Shown here one piece after another: positions 1 to 6,475 of a DNA stretch of 6,562 nucleotides. The notes under the pieces were generated by a model that was given only the letters and a program-made list of their open reading frames with translations, searched no databases and had not been told where the DNA came from. Source of the stretch: DASSWG01 sp041689995 (lineage in GTDB: Bacteria; Bacteroidota; Bacteroidia; Flavobacteriales; Flavobacteriaceae); assembly GCA_041689995.1 (NCBI GenBank), contig JBDNFD010000036.1, positions 1 through 6,562 on the forward strand, written 5' to 3'. Every line of letters starts with the position of its first letter. The first letter of the stretch is position 1. Both the position numbers and the translations under genes were made by a program.

Positions 1-1
1 A

Positions 2-124
2 TATTTTGACGAGTTCTGCTACCGATTGAACCGCTCCCAAAGCAAAAGGACCATATTCAACAACCTGATTGTGCGGATGGTGAGGGCGGATAAAATATAT
101 CAGAAAGAATTAATATGTAGCTAA
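2..124 (+). CDS. IS1595/ISXO2-like transposase, C-terminal end (partial, enters from the left)
   Basis: An open frame enters from the left edge and ends at the TAA at 122-124, giving 40 visible residues that begin YFDEFCYRLNRS and end KELICS. The pattern [YH]-x-[DN]-EF-x-[YFW]-R-[FL]-N-R-S is what I know from the end of the DDE-type catalytic domain of IS1595-family (ISXO2-like) transposases. A run like TIFNNLIVRMVRAD, the last helix, normally follows it, as it does here. The enzyme would cut and join the ends of its own insertion sequence. Only the tail is visible, so I cannot tell whether the copy is intact. The right terminal inverted repeat should lie within a few tens of bases after 124, but I could not identify it without the left end. 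The family call rests on motif recognition in a short fragment. Confidence 0.72.
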   Translation, partial: YFDEFCYRLNRSQSKRTIFNNLIVRMVRADKIYQKELICS

Positions 125-261
125 CTACTGACCTCTATAAACTTATTTACGATTTTATTTTAAATTTTCCTCCTCTTATTCTATAATTTGTTGGAAAATA
201 AGTATTTTACCGCAAACTAAAACAACTATAAATCTAACAAAAATTGTAAATCTTATTTTAA
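125..261. other. AT-rich spacer between the IS tail and the pseudogene
   Basis: This stretch has no credible ORF. It should contain the right end of the IS1595-like element and whatever remains of the promoter of the downstream secreted-protein gene. I see no clean TAnnTTTG promoter box; the sequence ATAATTTG near 182-189 is only an approximation. No ATG in any plus-strand frame lies close enough to serve the signal-peptide frame that begins at 262. Confidence 0.5.
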
Positions 262-2024
262 AAAAATTATTTTTGGATATGCGCGTTAGCATTTTGCGTA
301 TCATTAAATGCACAATTTTCAGAAGGCTTTGAATCTGGAATTCCCGGAAGTATGACCCAGGTACATTTAGTGGGCAACGCAAATTGGGATAATTGCGGTG
401 GGACTATTGGCGAAGGAACCTGTCCTATCACAGGAAATACAAGTGCCCCTTTCATTATGAAAACTATACGGCAGTTTCAACCTCACTGAACACACCTGTC
501 ATGGATCTTTCATCTGGCAACTATCGGTTAACATTCAATCATTCGAATGGACAATGGACCGGTTATCCGGATGTGAATGAACTATATGTCGAAATTTCCA
601 CTGATGGCGGAGCCAACTGGCAACAAATTGCTTAATATGATTACGATATACCGGATTTCGTACCTGAAAATTTTAACTTAAACTCTTTTTCCCCCACCAG
701 CACCTCGGTAATTCGCTTTCGTGCCATCAACCATTATGGCTTTTCCACAGTTTTGGATGATATTGCCGTTAGTGAAATTTTCGCCGTGGACGCTAAATTA
801 TTAACTGTGGATATAGATGATATTATTGTTACGGGCAACACCGATATTCCTGGAAATATAACGAATTTCGTAACTGCTACTATTTCCAGTATGGATATTA
901 ACTGGCAAGTGGATGGCGTGACCATCTATACTGAGCAAAAAACAGGGCTTAACATTGCTCCGAATGCACAGTATTCGTTTTCACACTCTGACCAGTGGAA
1001 CGCCTCCCCTGGCATTCACACATTGAATGTTTGGGTATCCAATATCAATAATGCCGGCGATGACGGGAACACCTCAAATGATGCCATTGAAAAAACGGTT
1101 ACCGTTGCGACCCAATCCGTTGCACGGTTGCCATTGTATGAAGAATTCACAAGTTCTACCTGTGGTCCTTGCGCCACCTTTAACATGAATTATTTTAATA
1201 TGAATTTCCTAAATTCAAACGAAGGCGATTATGTTTTGGTCAAATATCAAATGAACTGGCCTGGAGCTGGCGACCCGTATTATACTGCGGAAGGCGGGGT
1301 TCGAAGAGGATATTATGGCATTAATGCTGCTCCAACATTGTTATTGGATACCAAAGAAGGCACTTTTTTCGGCACCTCTGCTTTACAATCTGCATTGAAC
1401 AACGCCCTGACGGTACCTTCTTTTGTGGATATAGCCGCAGATTATACCGTTACCGGAAATTCAATAGAGGTAAACACAACTGTCACCCCTTATTTGGATG
1501 GTCCTTTTACCATGCAGATTGCAGTTTTGGAAGTAAGGACTACTCAAAACACTGGTGGAAATGGAGAAAACACGTTTGAACATGTGATGATGAAAATGTT
1601 GCCAAATGCGTACGGGACCACATTGAATTTCACTGCGGGAACACCAGAAACCAACACTTTCACCGCCGACCTTTCCAGCACAAATGTGGAAGAATTCGAC
1701 GATTTGATGGTGGCGGTATTCATACAAAACAATGCTACCAAAAAAATAATGCAGGCTGGTTATGCCACGAACACCTTGGGTGTGAACGAGAACAATTTGT
1801 CGCAATTAACACTTTATCCAAATCCGTCGAATGGATCACTGCGAATTTCCACACAAGGGGAAGTAGCTGTTCAAATTAGTGACATTTTAGGGAAAGTAAT
1901 GTTTTCACAAAATGATATTACGAGTGAAACCGTTATGAACGTTTCGAGTCTTAGCACAGGGGTTTATTTCGCAACAATTACCCAAGAAGGACAAAGTGAA
2001 ACCATAAAAGTGATTATCAATTAG
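262..2024 (+). pseudogene. Decayed T9SS-secreted Omp28/thioredoxin-like protein with anchor-J-like N-terminal domain
   Basis: Joining the frames gives one protein of roughly 587 residues. It begins KNYFWICALAFCVSLNAQ, a signal-peptide core ending in a typical cleavage site. Next comes a beta-rich domain (SEGFESGIPGS... to LDDIAVSEI) like the choice-of-anchor J/MAM-like domains. A CARDB-like Ig domain follows (about 805-1115), then an Omp28-type thioredoxin-like domain with the motif TCGPCA (the two Cys codons at 1161 and 1170). The end is a T9SS type A sorting domain (LYPNPSNG... to the C-terminus at 2021). Three lesions are visible. The signal-peptide frame has TAA at 259-261 and no start codon. 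A one-base loss in the C run at 446-449 shifts the frame. CAA has become TAA at 633-635 (QQIA-stop-YDYD). The frame is open from 636 to the natural stop at 2022-2024. When intact, the protein would have been exported across the inner membrane and then secreted or surface-anchored by T9SS. The CGPC pair suggests a redox or disulfide role, which is inference. Sequencing error could explain one lesion, hardly all three. Confidence 0.9.
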
Positions 2025-2048
2025 TAGTTGGAAAGATTTCCTTTTGCG

Positions 2049-2091
2049 AAAACCCGCTTTTAAAGTATAAAAACTTTCAAAGCGGGTTTTT
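2049..2091. terminator. Bidirectional intrinsic terminator between convergent genes
   Basis: The 12-nt arm AAAACCCGCTTT (2049-2060) pairs perfectly with AAAGCGGGTTTT (2079-2090). A single mismatch (2061/2078) separates it from a further 5-bp stem (2062-2066 with 2073-2077), which closes a 6-nt loop. On the plus strand the stem runs into five T (2087-2091), and on the minus strand its outer arm ends in four T. It lies 24 bp after the stop of the secreted-protein pseudogene and about 70 bp after the stop of clpX, so it can end transcription from both sides. Confidence 0.88.
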
Positions 2092-2162
2092 ATTTGTAGG
2101 TAGATTTTTATTGAAAATCCTCTCAAAAAAATAGTTAGAAGGAAGTAAACTGATTTAGAAAA

Positions 2163-3395
2163 TCAGGAAACAGCTTTCAACTTACTGATGGTAGATTTGT
2201 TCAGGGCTTTTTCCACATAGGTTTTTGTAACCCGCAGTTCGGTAATATTCGAATCTGGAAGTTCGAACATTGCATCGGTCAAAACGGCCTCGCAGAGCGA
2301 CCGTAAACCACGCGCGCCCAATTTGTATTCAATGGCCTTTTCGACGATATAATCCAAAGCTCCCTCGGTAATCTGAAATTTAATACCGTCCATCTCGAAC
2401 AACTTTTCATATTGCTTGATGATGGCATTCTTAGGTTCTGTAAGAATTGCCCGCAAAGCGCCACGGTCCAATGGATCCATATAAGTCAAAACTGGAAGAC
2501 GACCGATTATTTCCGGGATCAACCCATAATCTTTCAGGTCTTTGGGAATAATATATTTCAACAAATTGTCCTTCTCGAAAACCTCCTCGCTTTTGGAAGC
2601 CGCATATCCAACGGCTTGTAAGTTCAAGCGTTTGGTAATATTGCGTTCAATTCCATCGAAAGCACCTCCGGCAATAAATAAGATATTTTCTGTATCAACT
2701 TGAATAAATTTTTGATCCGGATGTTTTCGCCCACCTTTTGGCGGAACGTTTACAACGGTGCCCTCCAATAATTTCAACAAAGCTTGCTGAACACCTTCTC
2801 CCGAAACATCTCGGGTAATGGAGGGGTTATCGCTTTTTCGTGCTATTTTGTCAATTTCATCAATAAAAACAATTCCACGTTCAGCTTTTTCCAGATTGTA
2901 ATCTGCTTCGGCCAATAGTTTGGTTAAGATGGTTTCCACATCTTCGCCAACATACCCAGCCTCCGTAAGTACTGTGGCATCGACGATTGCAAGCGGAACA
3001 TTCAACATGCGCGCAATGGTTTTTGCGATCAAGGTTTTTCCGGTACCGGTCTGGCCCACCATGACGATATTGCTTTTTTGAATTTCAATAGAATCTTTGG
3101 TGTCGGGCTGTAAGAGACGTTTATAATGATTGTAAACTGCTACGGACATCACTTTTTTGGTCTGCTCCTGCCCGATTACATATTCGTCCAAGAAAGATTT
3201 GATAGCTTTCGGTTTCCGGAGCATCAATTCCGAACTAAGTTCCTGTTTTCCGTCCTGTTTCAGTTCCTCCAACACAATTCCATGTGCTTGCTCAATGCAC
3301 CGATCACAAATATGTGCATCCAAGCCCGCAATCAATAAATTGGTTTCGGGTTTTTTTCTTCCGCAAAATGAGCATTCCAAGGTTTCTTTCGCCAT
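2163..3395 (-). CDS. clpX: ATP-dependent Clp protease ATP-binding subunit ClpX
   Basis: ClpX is a hexameric AAA+ unfoldase in the cytoplasm that recognises tagged or misfolded proteins, unfolds them with ATP and threads them into ClpP. The 410-residue product is full length for the family. It has an N-terminal zinc-binding domain with Cys 8, 11, 30 and 33 (CSFC...CDRC). Walker A GQTGTGKT is at 114-121, the pore-1 loop GYVG at 147-150, and Walker B FIDEID at 177-182. The RKH pore loop is at 223-225, a GRLPV arginine-finger region is around Arg 299, and the sensor-2 motif GAR is at about 360-362. The ClpP-docking loop, IGF in E. coli, reads VGY at 262-264. I chose the ATG at 3395 (MAKETLECSFCG) because the family starts this way; the upstream alternative at 3404 is a TTG adding three residues. 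It is the last gene of the tig-clpP-clpX cluster, 129 bp after clpP, and ends toward the shared terminator. Confidence 0.99.
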   Translation of the reverse strand: MAKETLECSFCGRKKPETNLLIAGLDAHICDRCIEQAHGIVLEELKQDGKQELSSELMLRKPKAIKSFLDEYVIGQEQTKKVMSVAVYNHYKRLLQPDTKDSIEIQKSNIVMVGQTGTGKTLIAKTIARMLNVPLAIVDATVLTEAGYVGEDVETILTKLLAEADYNLEKAERGIVFIDEIDKIARKSDNPSITRDVSGEGVQQALLKLLEGTVVNVPPKGGRKHPDQKFIQVDTENILFIAGGAFDGIERNITKRLNLQAVGYAASKSEEVFEKDNLLKYIIPKDLKDYGLIPEIIGRLPVLTYMDPLDRGALRAILTEPKNAIIKQYEKLFEMDGIKFQITEGALDYIVEKAIEYKLGARGLRSLCEAVLTDAMFELPDSNITELRVTKTYVEKALNKSTISKLKAVS

Positions 3396-3454
3396 TTCTT
3401 TCAAGGTTCATTCAAAATTTAAAGTTCAGGATTCATCGTTTAAGGTTATCCCCG

Positions 3455-3526
3455 ATTAACCAATTAATCATTAATCATAAACATTAACCAATTAACCAAT
3501 TAATCATTAATCATTAAACATTAATC
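3455..3526. repeat. AT-rich 7-8 nt repeats with a perfect 24-bp direct duplication
   Basis: The clpP-clpX gap contains nine ATTAA cores at 3455, 3463, 3470, 3483, 3491, 3499, 3506, 3513 and 3520, spaced mostly 7 or 8 nt apart. A 24-bp segment at 3455-3478 recurs exactly at 3491-3514, a 36-bp period, separated by 12 bp. On the minus (transcribed) strand the words read GGTTAATT, GATTAAT and GTTTAAT. The array begins inside the last bases around the clpP stop codon and lies in the transcribed spacer if clpP and clpX share an mRNA. Its role is unknown. It has no spacers or conserved dyads that would make it a CRISPR. Confidence 0.85.
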
Positions 3527-4205
3527 ATTTCCCGTCCCTTCTTAAAATCTCGTCTATCATTCCATATTCCTTGGCCTGTCCGGCCTTCATCCAGTAATCA
3601 CGATCGCTATCGGTTTCGACTTTTTCGTAAGTTTGTCCGCTGTGTTTGGAAATAATTTGATATAATTCCTTCTTCAAGCTAATAATTTCACGCGCACTGA
3701 TTTCAATATCACTGGCTTGGCCTTGCGCCCCTCCCATGGGTTGATGGATCATCACCCTCGAATGTGGCAAACCGCTGCGTTTTCCATTTTCACCGGCACA
3801 CAACAAAACAGCTCCCATCGAGGCAGCCATTCCCGTACAAATAGTTGCAATATCCGGTTTAATGAATTGCATAGTGTCATAAATCCCAAGTCCTGCATAA
3901 ACACTTCCGCCTGGGGAATTAATATAAATTTGAATATCTTTATTACTATCGGTACTTTCCAAAAACAACAATTGTGCTTGAACTATGTTCGCAATATTAT
4001 CATTTATCGCTGTCCCCATGAAAATAATGCGGTCCATCATTAGACGAGAAAAAACGTCCATTGCAACAGCGTTCATTTGACGTTCTTCAATAATATTTGG
4101 GGTCATTGCTTGGGGCATCATACTAGAAACAATCTTTGAATAGTAATTGCTGTTTATTCCCCGATCTTGTATTGCAAATTTTTCAAATTCTTTTCCGAAA
4201 TCCAT
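3525..4205 (-). CDS. clpP: ATP-dependent Clp protease proteolytic subunit ClpP
   Basis: ClpP is the serine peptidase that forms the two-ring, 14-subunit degradation chamber capped by ClpX. All catalytic positions are present in the 226-residue product. The nucleophile is Ser 129 in GMAASMGAV, His 154 lies in RVMIHQPMGGAQGQ, and Asp 199 in ETDSDRD aligns with the third triad member. The glycine-rich oxyanion strand NSPGGSV is at 96-102. The N-terminal part before the fold (MDFGKEFEKFAIQ... to EERQMN) is longer than the E. coli propeptide and resembles other Bacteroidota ClpP. A short MMPQA stretch around residues 29-33 may be an insertion relative to relatives, which is recalled rather than aligned. 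The start ATG at 4205 gives the familiar MDFGKEFEKF beginning. There is no Shine-Dalgarno sequence, which is usual in this phylum. It lies 95 bp after tig and 129 bp before clpX on the same strand. Confidence 0.99.
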   Translation of the reverse strand: MDFGKEFEKFAIQDRGINSNYYSKIVSSMMPQAMTPNIIEERQMNAVAMDVFSRLMMDRIIFMGTAINDNIANIVQAQLLFLESTDSNKDIQIYINSPGGSVYAGLGIYDTMQFIKPDIATICTGMAASMGAVLLCAGENGKRSGLPHSRVMIHQPMGGAQGQASDIEISAREIISLKKELYQIISKHSGQTYEKVETDSDRDYWMKAGQAKEYGMIDEILRRDGK

Positions 4206-4237
4206 ATATTTTTAAAGCTTATAGTTTTCCTTTAAAC

Positions 4238-4272
4238 AAAAAGGCGTTATCCCCATAATGGTTCAACGTCCT
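4238..4272 (-). terminator. Possible terminator or attenuator hairpin between tig and clpP
   Basis: On the minus strand AGGACGTT (4272-4265) can pair with AACGCCT (4248-4242) with one bulged A, enclosing a 16-nt loop, and a short T run follows (to 4238). A second, competing hairpin is possible immediately downstream (CCTTT with AAAGG). The stem is short, so this is a modest candidate. It could be partial termination after tig or a leader attenuator for clpP, because it ends only about 33 nt before the clpP start codon. Confidence 0.4.
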
Positions 4273-4290
4273 AAAGGTACGTATTAATTG

Positions 4291-4324
4291 CAAAAATAAA
4301 TTAATTGTAAACTTCCTTAACAAA
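4291..4324 (-). promoter_or_regulatory. Candidate clpP(X) promoter overlapping the 3' end of tig
   Basis: On the minus strand an exact TAnnTTTG box (TATTTTTG, 4298-4291) lies 22 nt after an exact TTTG (4324-4321), which fits the Bacteroidota -33/-7 sigma pattern at the long end of its spacing range. The -33 element lies in the last codons of tig. Transcription would start near 4284 and give clpP a leader of about 80 nt that contains the hairpin at 4238-4272. AT-rich DNA makes such matches easy to find by chance. Confidence 0.42.
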
Positions 4325-5620
4325 ATCTTCGTAAGATATTTCCTTTTCTTTCAAGTTGGCGTTCTTCTTGAAGAATTCCAACAGCTTTTGGTTCATTATT
4401 TGTTCCGAAAGTTTTTTCACTTCTTCTTCGTTTGAAAGAATGCGCGCGGTAATGTCGTCAACTTCTTTCTCCGTGGGATTTAATTGTCCAAATTGTGCCA
4501 TCTGTGACTTGATGCGATCGCCCGTCTGTTTTTTGATCTCGTCAAATTGAACTTGCAACTTGTTTTCTTCAATAATTTTTCCTTCTATCAACTGATAGCG
4601 CAAGCCTTTTTCGCTGTTTTTATATTCCTCTTGGGCTTCTTCTTCCGTCAATGGATTTTCACCCGTTTTTTGTATCCATTTCTGAAGAAATTCTTTCGGA
4701 AGTTCAAATTTGGTGTTTTCGATCATTGCTTCTGTCACATCGTTCAACAATTGTTGGTTGCTCTGTTGTTCAAATTGACCTTCAGATTCCGTTTTTATTT
4801 TATCCCGAAGTTCGGTAACATTTGTAATCGCATCTTTTCCGAAGAGTTTATCAAATAACTCTTGGTCCAAATCTGCGGGCTCTTGGATATTCACTTCTGA
4901 AATATCGAAACTGACTTCAACGTCCAATCCGTGGGCTTTATCATGATCTACTTTTAAATATTCCATCAAATCATGGTCTTCTTTGAACAATCCTTTTGTT
5001 TTCAAAGAAAGGTTTTCGCCTACTTTTTTACCGATGAATATGGACTGGTTTTCTTCAGCGATTTGGTCCACGGAAAAACTTGCGGTACTTTCAATACCTT
5101 CGGCTTCATTTTTGAATGTTCCGGTCAACATATCTTCTTTTCCAACTTCCGTTTTGGAAATCAGTTTTCCATATTGCTTCTGAATGGTTTTGATCTGGTT
5201 ATCGATCATTTTATCATCGGCAATAATATGGTAATGCGTGATGGGTTTTTTCGTTTTCAGATCTACATCGAATTTTGGGGAAAGGCCCAATTCAAATTCG
5301 AAGGAATAATTTTCTTTTTCCCAATTGAAATCTTCTTGCTCTTTGGGAAGCGGATTTCCCAAAACATCCAATTTTTCCTCGGTCAAATATTTGTTCAAAG
5401 CATCTTGGAGCAATTTGTTCACTTCATCGACCAAAACAGCTTGTCCATATTGCCTTTTCACTAATCCCATGGGAACGTGACCTTTTCTAAAACCAGGAAT
5501 GTTCGCAGTTTTTCGGTAATCCTTCAGAATTTTTTCAACCTTCTGGCTATAATCGTCTTTGGCGATATCTACCTTAACCACAGCGTTCAACTCATCAATG
5601 TTTTCTCTAGTAATATTCAT
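4301..5620 (-). CDS. tig: Trigger factor (ribosome-associated chaperone)
   Basis: Trigger factor binds at the ribosomal exit tunnel near protein L23 and shields nascent chains. The 439-residue product is near the family's usual length. The N-terminal ribosome-binding domain (about 1-115) carries the signature GFRKGHVP at 43-50, matching GFRxGxxP. The middle region, about 158-243, is where the FKBP-type peptidyl-prolyl isomerase (PPIase) domain sits in E. coli. Here it is strongly diverged and I do not see the usual aromatic active-site pattern. The C-terminal chaperone arms (about 250-439) include FELPKEFLQKWI at 305-316 and a highly charged helical tail. The ATG at 5620 starts MNITRENIDELNAVVKVDI, a normal family start. 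It is the first gene of the tig-clpP-clpX cluster, an order shared with many bacteria, which links folding of new proteins to degradation of those that fail. Confidence 0.98.
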   Translation of the reverse strand: MNITRENIDELNAVVKVDIAKDDYSQKVEKILKDYRKTANIPGFRKGHVPMGLVKRQYGQAVLVDEVNKLLQDALNKYLTEEKLDVLGNPLPKEQEDFNWEKENYSFEFELGLSPKFDVDLKTKKPITHYHIIADDKMIDNQIKTIQKQYGKLISKTEVGKEDMLTGTFKNEAEGIESTASFSVDQIAEENQSIFIGKKVGENLSLKTKGLFKEDHDLMEYLKVDHDKAHGLDVEVSFDISEVNIQEPADLDQELFDKLFGKDAITNVTELRDKIKTESEGQFEQQSNQQLLNDVTEAMIENTKFELPKEFLQKWIQKTGENPLTEEEAQEEYKNSEKGLRYQLIEGKIIEENKLQVQFDEIKKQTGDRIKSQMAQFGQLNPTEKEVDDITARILSNEEEVKKLSEQIMNQKLLEFFKKNANLKEKEISYEDFVKEVYN

Positions 5621-5644
5621 TATGATCTAATAAAAATTGGTTTG

Positions 5645-5676
5645 CAAAAGTACGAAGTATTTCACTGTTCGCCAAG
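5645..5676 (-). promoter_or_regulatory. tig: Candidate tig promoter (Bacteroidota -33/-7 type)
   Basis: On the minus strand TACTTTTG (5652-5645) matches the TAnnTTTG -7 consensus exactly. CTTG (5676-5673) stands as a one-mismatch -33 box with a 20-nt spacer. Transcription would start close to 5638, leaving a short leader of roughly 20 nt before the tig ATG at 5620. The leader is AT-rich with no Shine-Dalgarno sequence. The octamer repeat array begins about 30 bp further upstream. Confidence 0.65.
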
Positions 5677-5707
5677 TTTTTAATAAAGGATTATGAGGAG
5701 TGAGTAT

Positions 5708-5875
5708 GGGTGAATTTGTTAATTTGTAAATCAGTGAATGGGTGAATTAGTGAATGGGTGAATAACTCAATCAGTGAATTAGTGAATGGGTGAATCAGTG
5801 AATTAGTGAATTAGTGAATAACTCAATAACTGAATAACTGAATAACTCAATAACTGAATAACTGAATGGGTGAAT
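5708..5875. repeat. Array of 21 contiguous octanucleotides (NNSTSAAT type)
   Basis: From 5708 to 5875 the sequence divides into 21 eight-base words without a single gap. They are GGGTGAAT (five), TAGTGAAT (four), CAGTGAAT (three), AACTGAAT (four), AACTCAAT (three), and one each of TTGTTAAT and TTGTAAAT. The last five bases are almost constant; variation sits in the first two bases and in a linked G/C. AA is always followed by C; TA, CA, GG and TT are always followed by G. A 24-bp higher-order unit is duplicated exactly in tandem (5820-5843 and 5844-5867). The array ends in a degenerate word near 5876-5887. It is noncoding: stops interrupt the plus-strand frames, and 8 nt does not keep a reading frame. 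It lies upstream of the tig promoter. Its function is unknown. Confidence 0.95.
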
Positions 5876-5948
5876 GAGTCCGTGAATCTGCTATTCAAAG
5901 AGCTGCAGCAAAAATGGTGTTTTGATCATCCTCATTTTTATAGGCTCC

Positions 5949-6074
5949 TCATCCAATCAAAATAGTCGATTTCCCGCCAATTTCATAGTGCATTCTAACT
6001 TTTCCTTTCCCGCTCAAAACCTCAAATACCACTTGGCGTTTGAACGAACTGTCATCATCTTTTGTTGTTTTCAT
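5949..6074 (-). pseudogene. Relic of an IS3-type transposase OrfA (N-terminal helix-turn-helix part)
   Basis: A 41-codon minus-strand frame from the ATG at 6074 to TGA at 5949-5951 includes FKRQVVFEVLSGK and then HYEIGGKSTIL. Both are familiar from the start of IS3-family OrfA proteins in Bacteroidota, where a Tra5/HTH_Tnp-like domain recognises the element's ends. The stretch between SGK and HYEIGG seems about three residues shorter than usual. After STIL the expected WMR continues in another frame (GATTGGATGAGG reads D-W-M-R), so a one-base frameshift is present near 5955-5962. Nothing of the rest of OrfA or of the OrfB integrase is recognisable toward 5890. The family call is by eye from a short fragment. 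Confidence 0.68.
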
Positions 6075-6475
6075 TTTAATCCTGATTTATGTTGACTTGT
6101 TAATATTCTTTTCTGCCAACCTATACCAAGCCGTGACAGTTTTAGATACCCTTACTCTTATAACTATACTTGACCTTCAAATCATAGGCTGATTAGCTTC
6201 ATTGATTTTAATGGTAATATAAAGGTGTGTTTTCCTATTTTTTTATTAAATTTGGTGAATTAAATGGTTTTTCATCTTCCCAATTATGTCAAAAGCATGT
6301 AGTTCAGAAGTTTATAATCCCTGCGCAGAAGGGCTTTAACTATAAATTACACTATGATTTGATTTGCGTCAATGCAAAAAACAAATTATGCGCAAATTAT
6401 GTATGTTTGATTTAAATTTTTTAGGCTCTATTCTAATATACGATTGATTTTTGTATATTAGCTAAAATACCTATA
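6075..6475. other. Unassigned noncoding region of about 400 bp
   Basis: I find no convincing gene or RNA here. The longest plus-strand frame (6227-6415, a GTG start) has a low-complexity, family-free translation. Small structures seen are a 9-bp direct repeat CAAATTATG at 6382-6390 and 6393-6401, and a 7-bp dyad ATTTGCG/CGCAAAT (6362-6368 with 6391-6397). The perfect 9-bp inverted repeat at 6433-6461 is listed separately. The left part may be the upstream end of the IS3-type relic, and the right part should contain the promoter and, if the last ORF is a transposase, the left end of its element. Confidence 0.5.
6433..6461. promoter_or_regulatory. Perfect 9-bp inverted repeat just upstream of the last ORF
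   Basis: CTAATATAC (6433-6441) and GTATATTAG (6453-6461) are exact reverse complements separated by 11 nt, and the right arm ends 14 bp before the ATG at 6476. The 20-bp centre-to-centre spacing, about two helical turns, suits a dimeric regulator. It could also be an mRNA hairpin that limits translation, or part of an IS end. Which of these applies is inference. Confidence 0.5.

Noticed and set aside
393..635. Stand-alone 80-residue ORF on the plus strand
   Set aside because: Its first 19 or so residues are an out-of-frame reading of the secreted protein. From 450 on it is simply the middle part of the broken gene, ending at the nonsense codon.
1461..1805. 114-residue minus-strand ORF
   Set aside because: Shadow of the coherent plus-strand Omp28-like frame; no recognisable family.
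753..2024. A complete 423-residue protein starting at 753
   Set aside because: The start would be a TTG in the middle of a domain (VLDDIAVSEI) with no signal peptide. A T9SS cargo needs one, so this is the distal part of the pseudogene.
3396..3404. Longer ClpX start at 3404
   Set aside because: It is a TTG that adds three residues; the ATG at 3395 gives the usual MAKE start of the family.
3455..3526. CRISPR-like repeats or attachment site
   Set aside because: Only two copies of a 24-bp AT-rich word separated by 12 bp, made of shorter 7-8 nt words; no integrase nearby.
4973..5464. 163-residue plus-strand ORF
   Set aside because: It lies antisense inside tig, and its Phe-rich translation is a typical mirror of a Lys/Glu-rich gene.
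5708..5875. CRISPR array
   Set aside because: Units are 8 nt with no spacers, and no cas genes are present.
6227..6415. 62-residue plus-strand ORF
   Set aside because: GTG start, no family resemblance, low-complexity AT-rich sequence containing short direct repeats; more likely chance.
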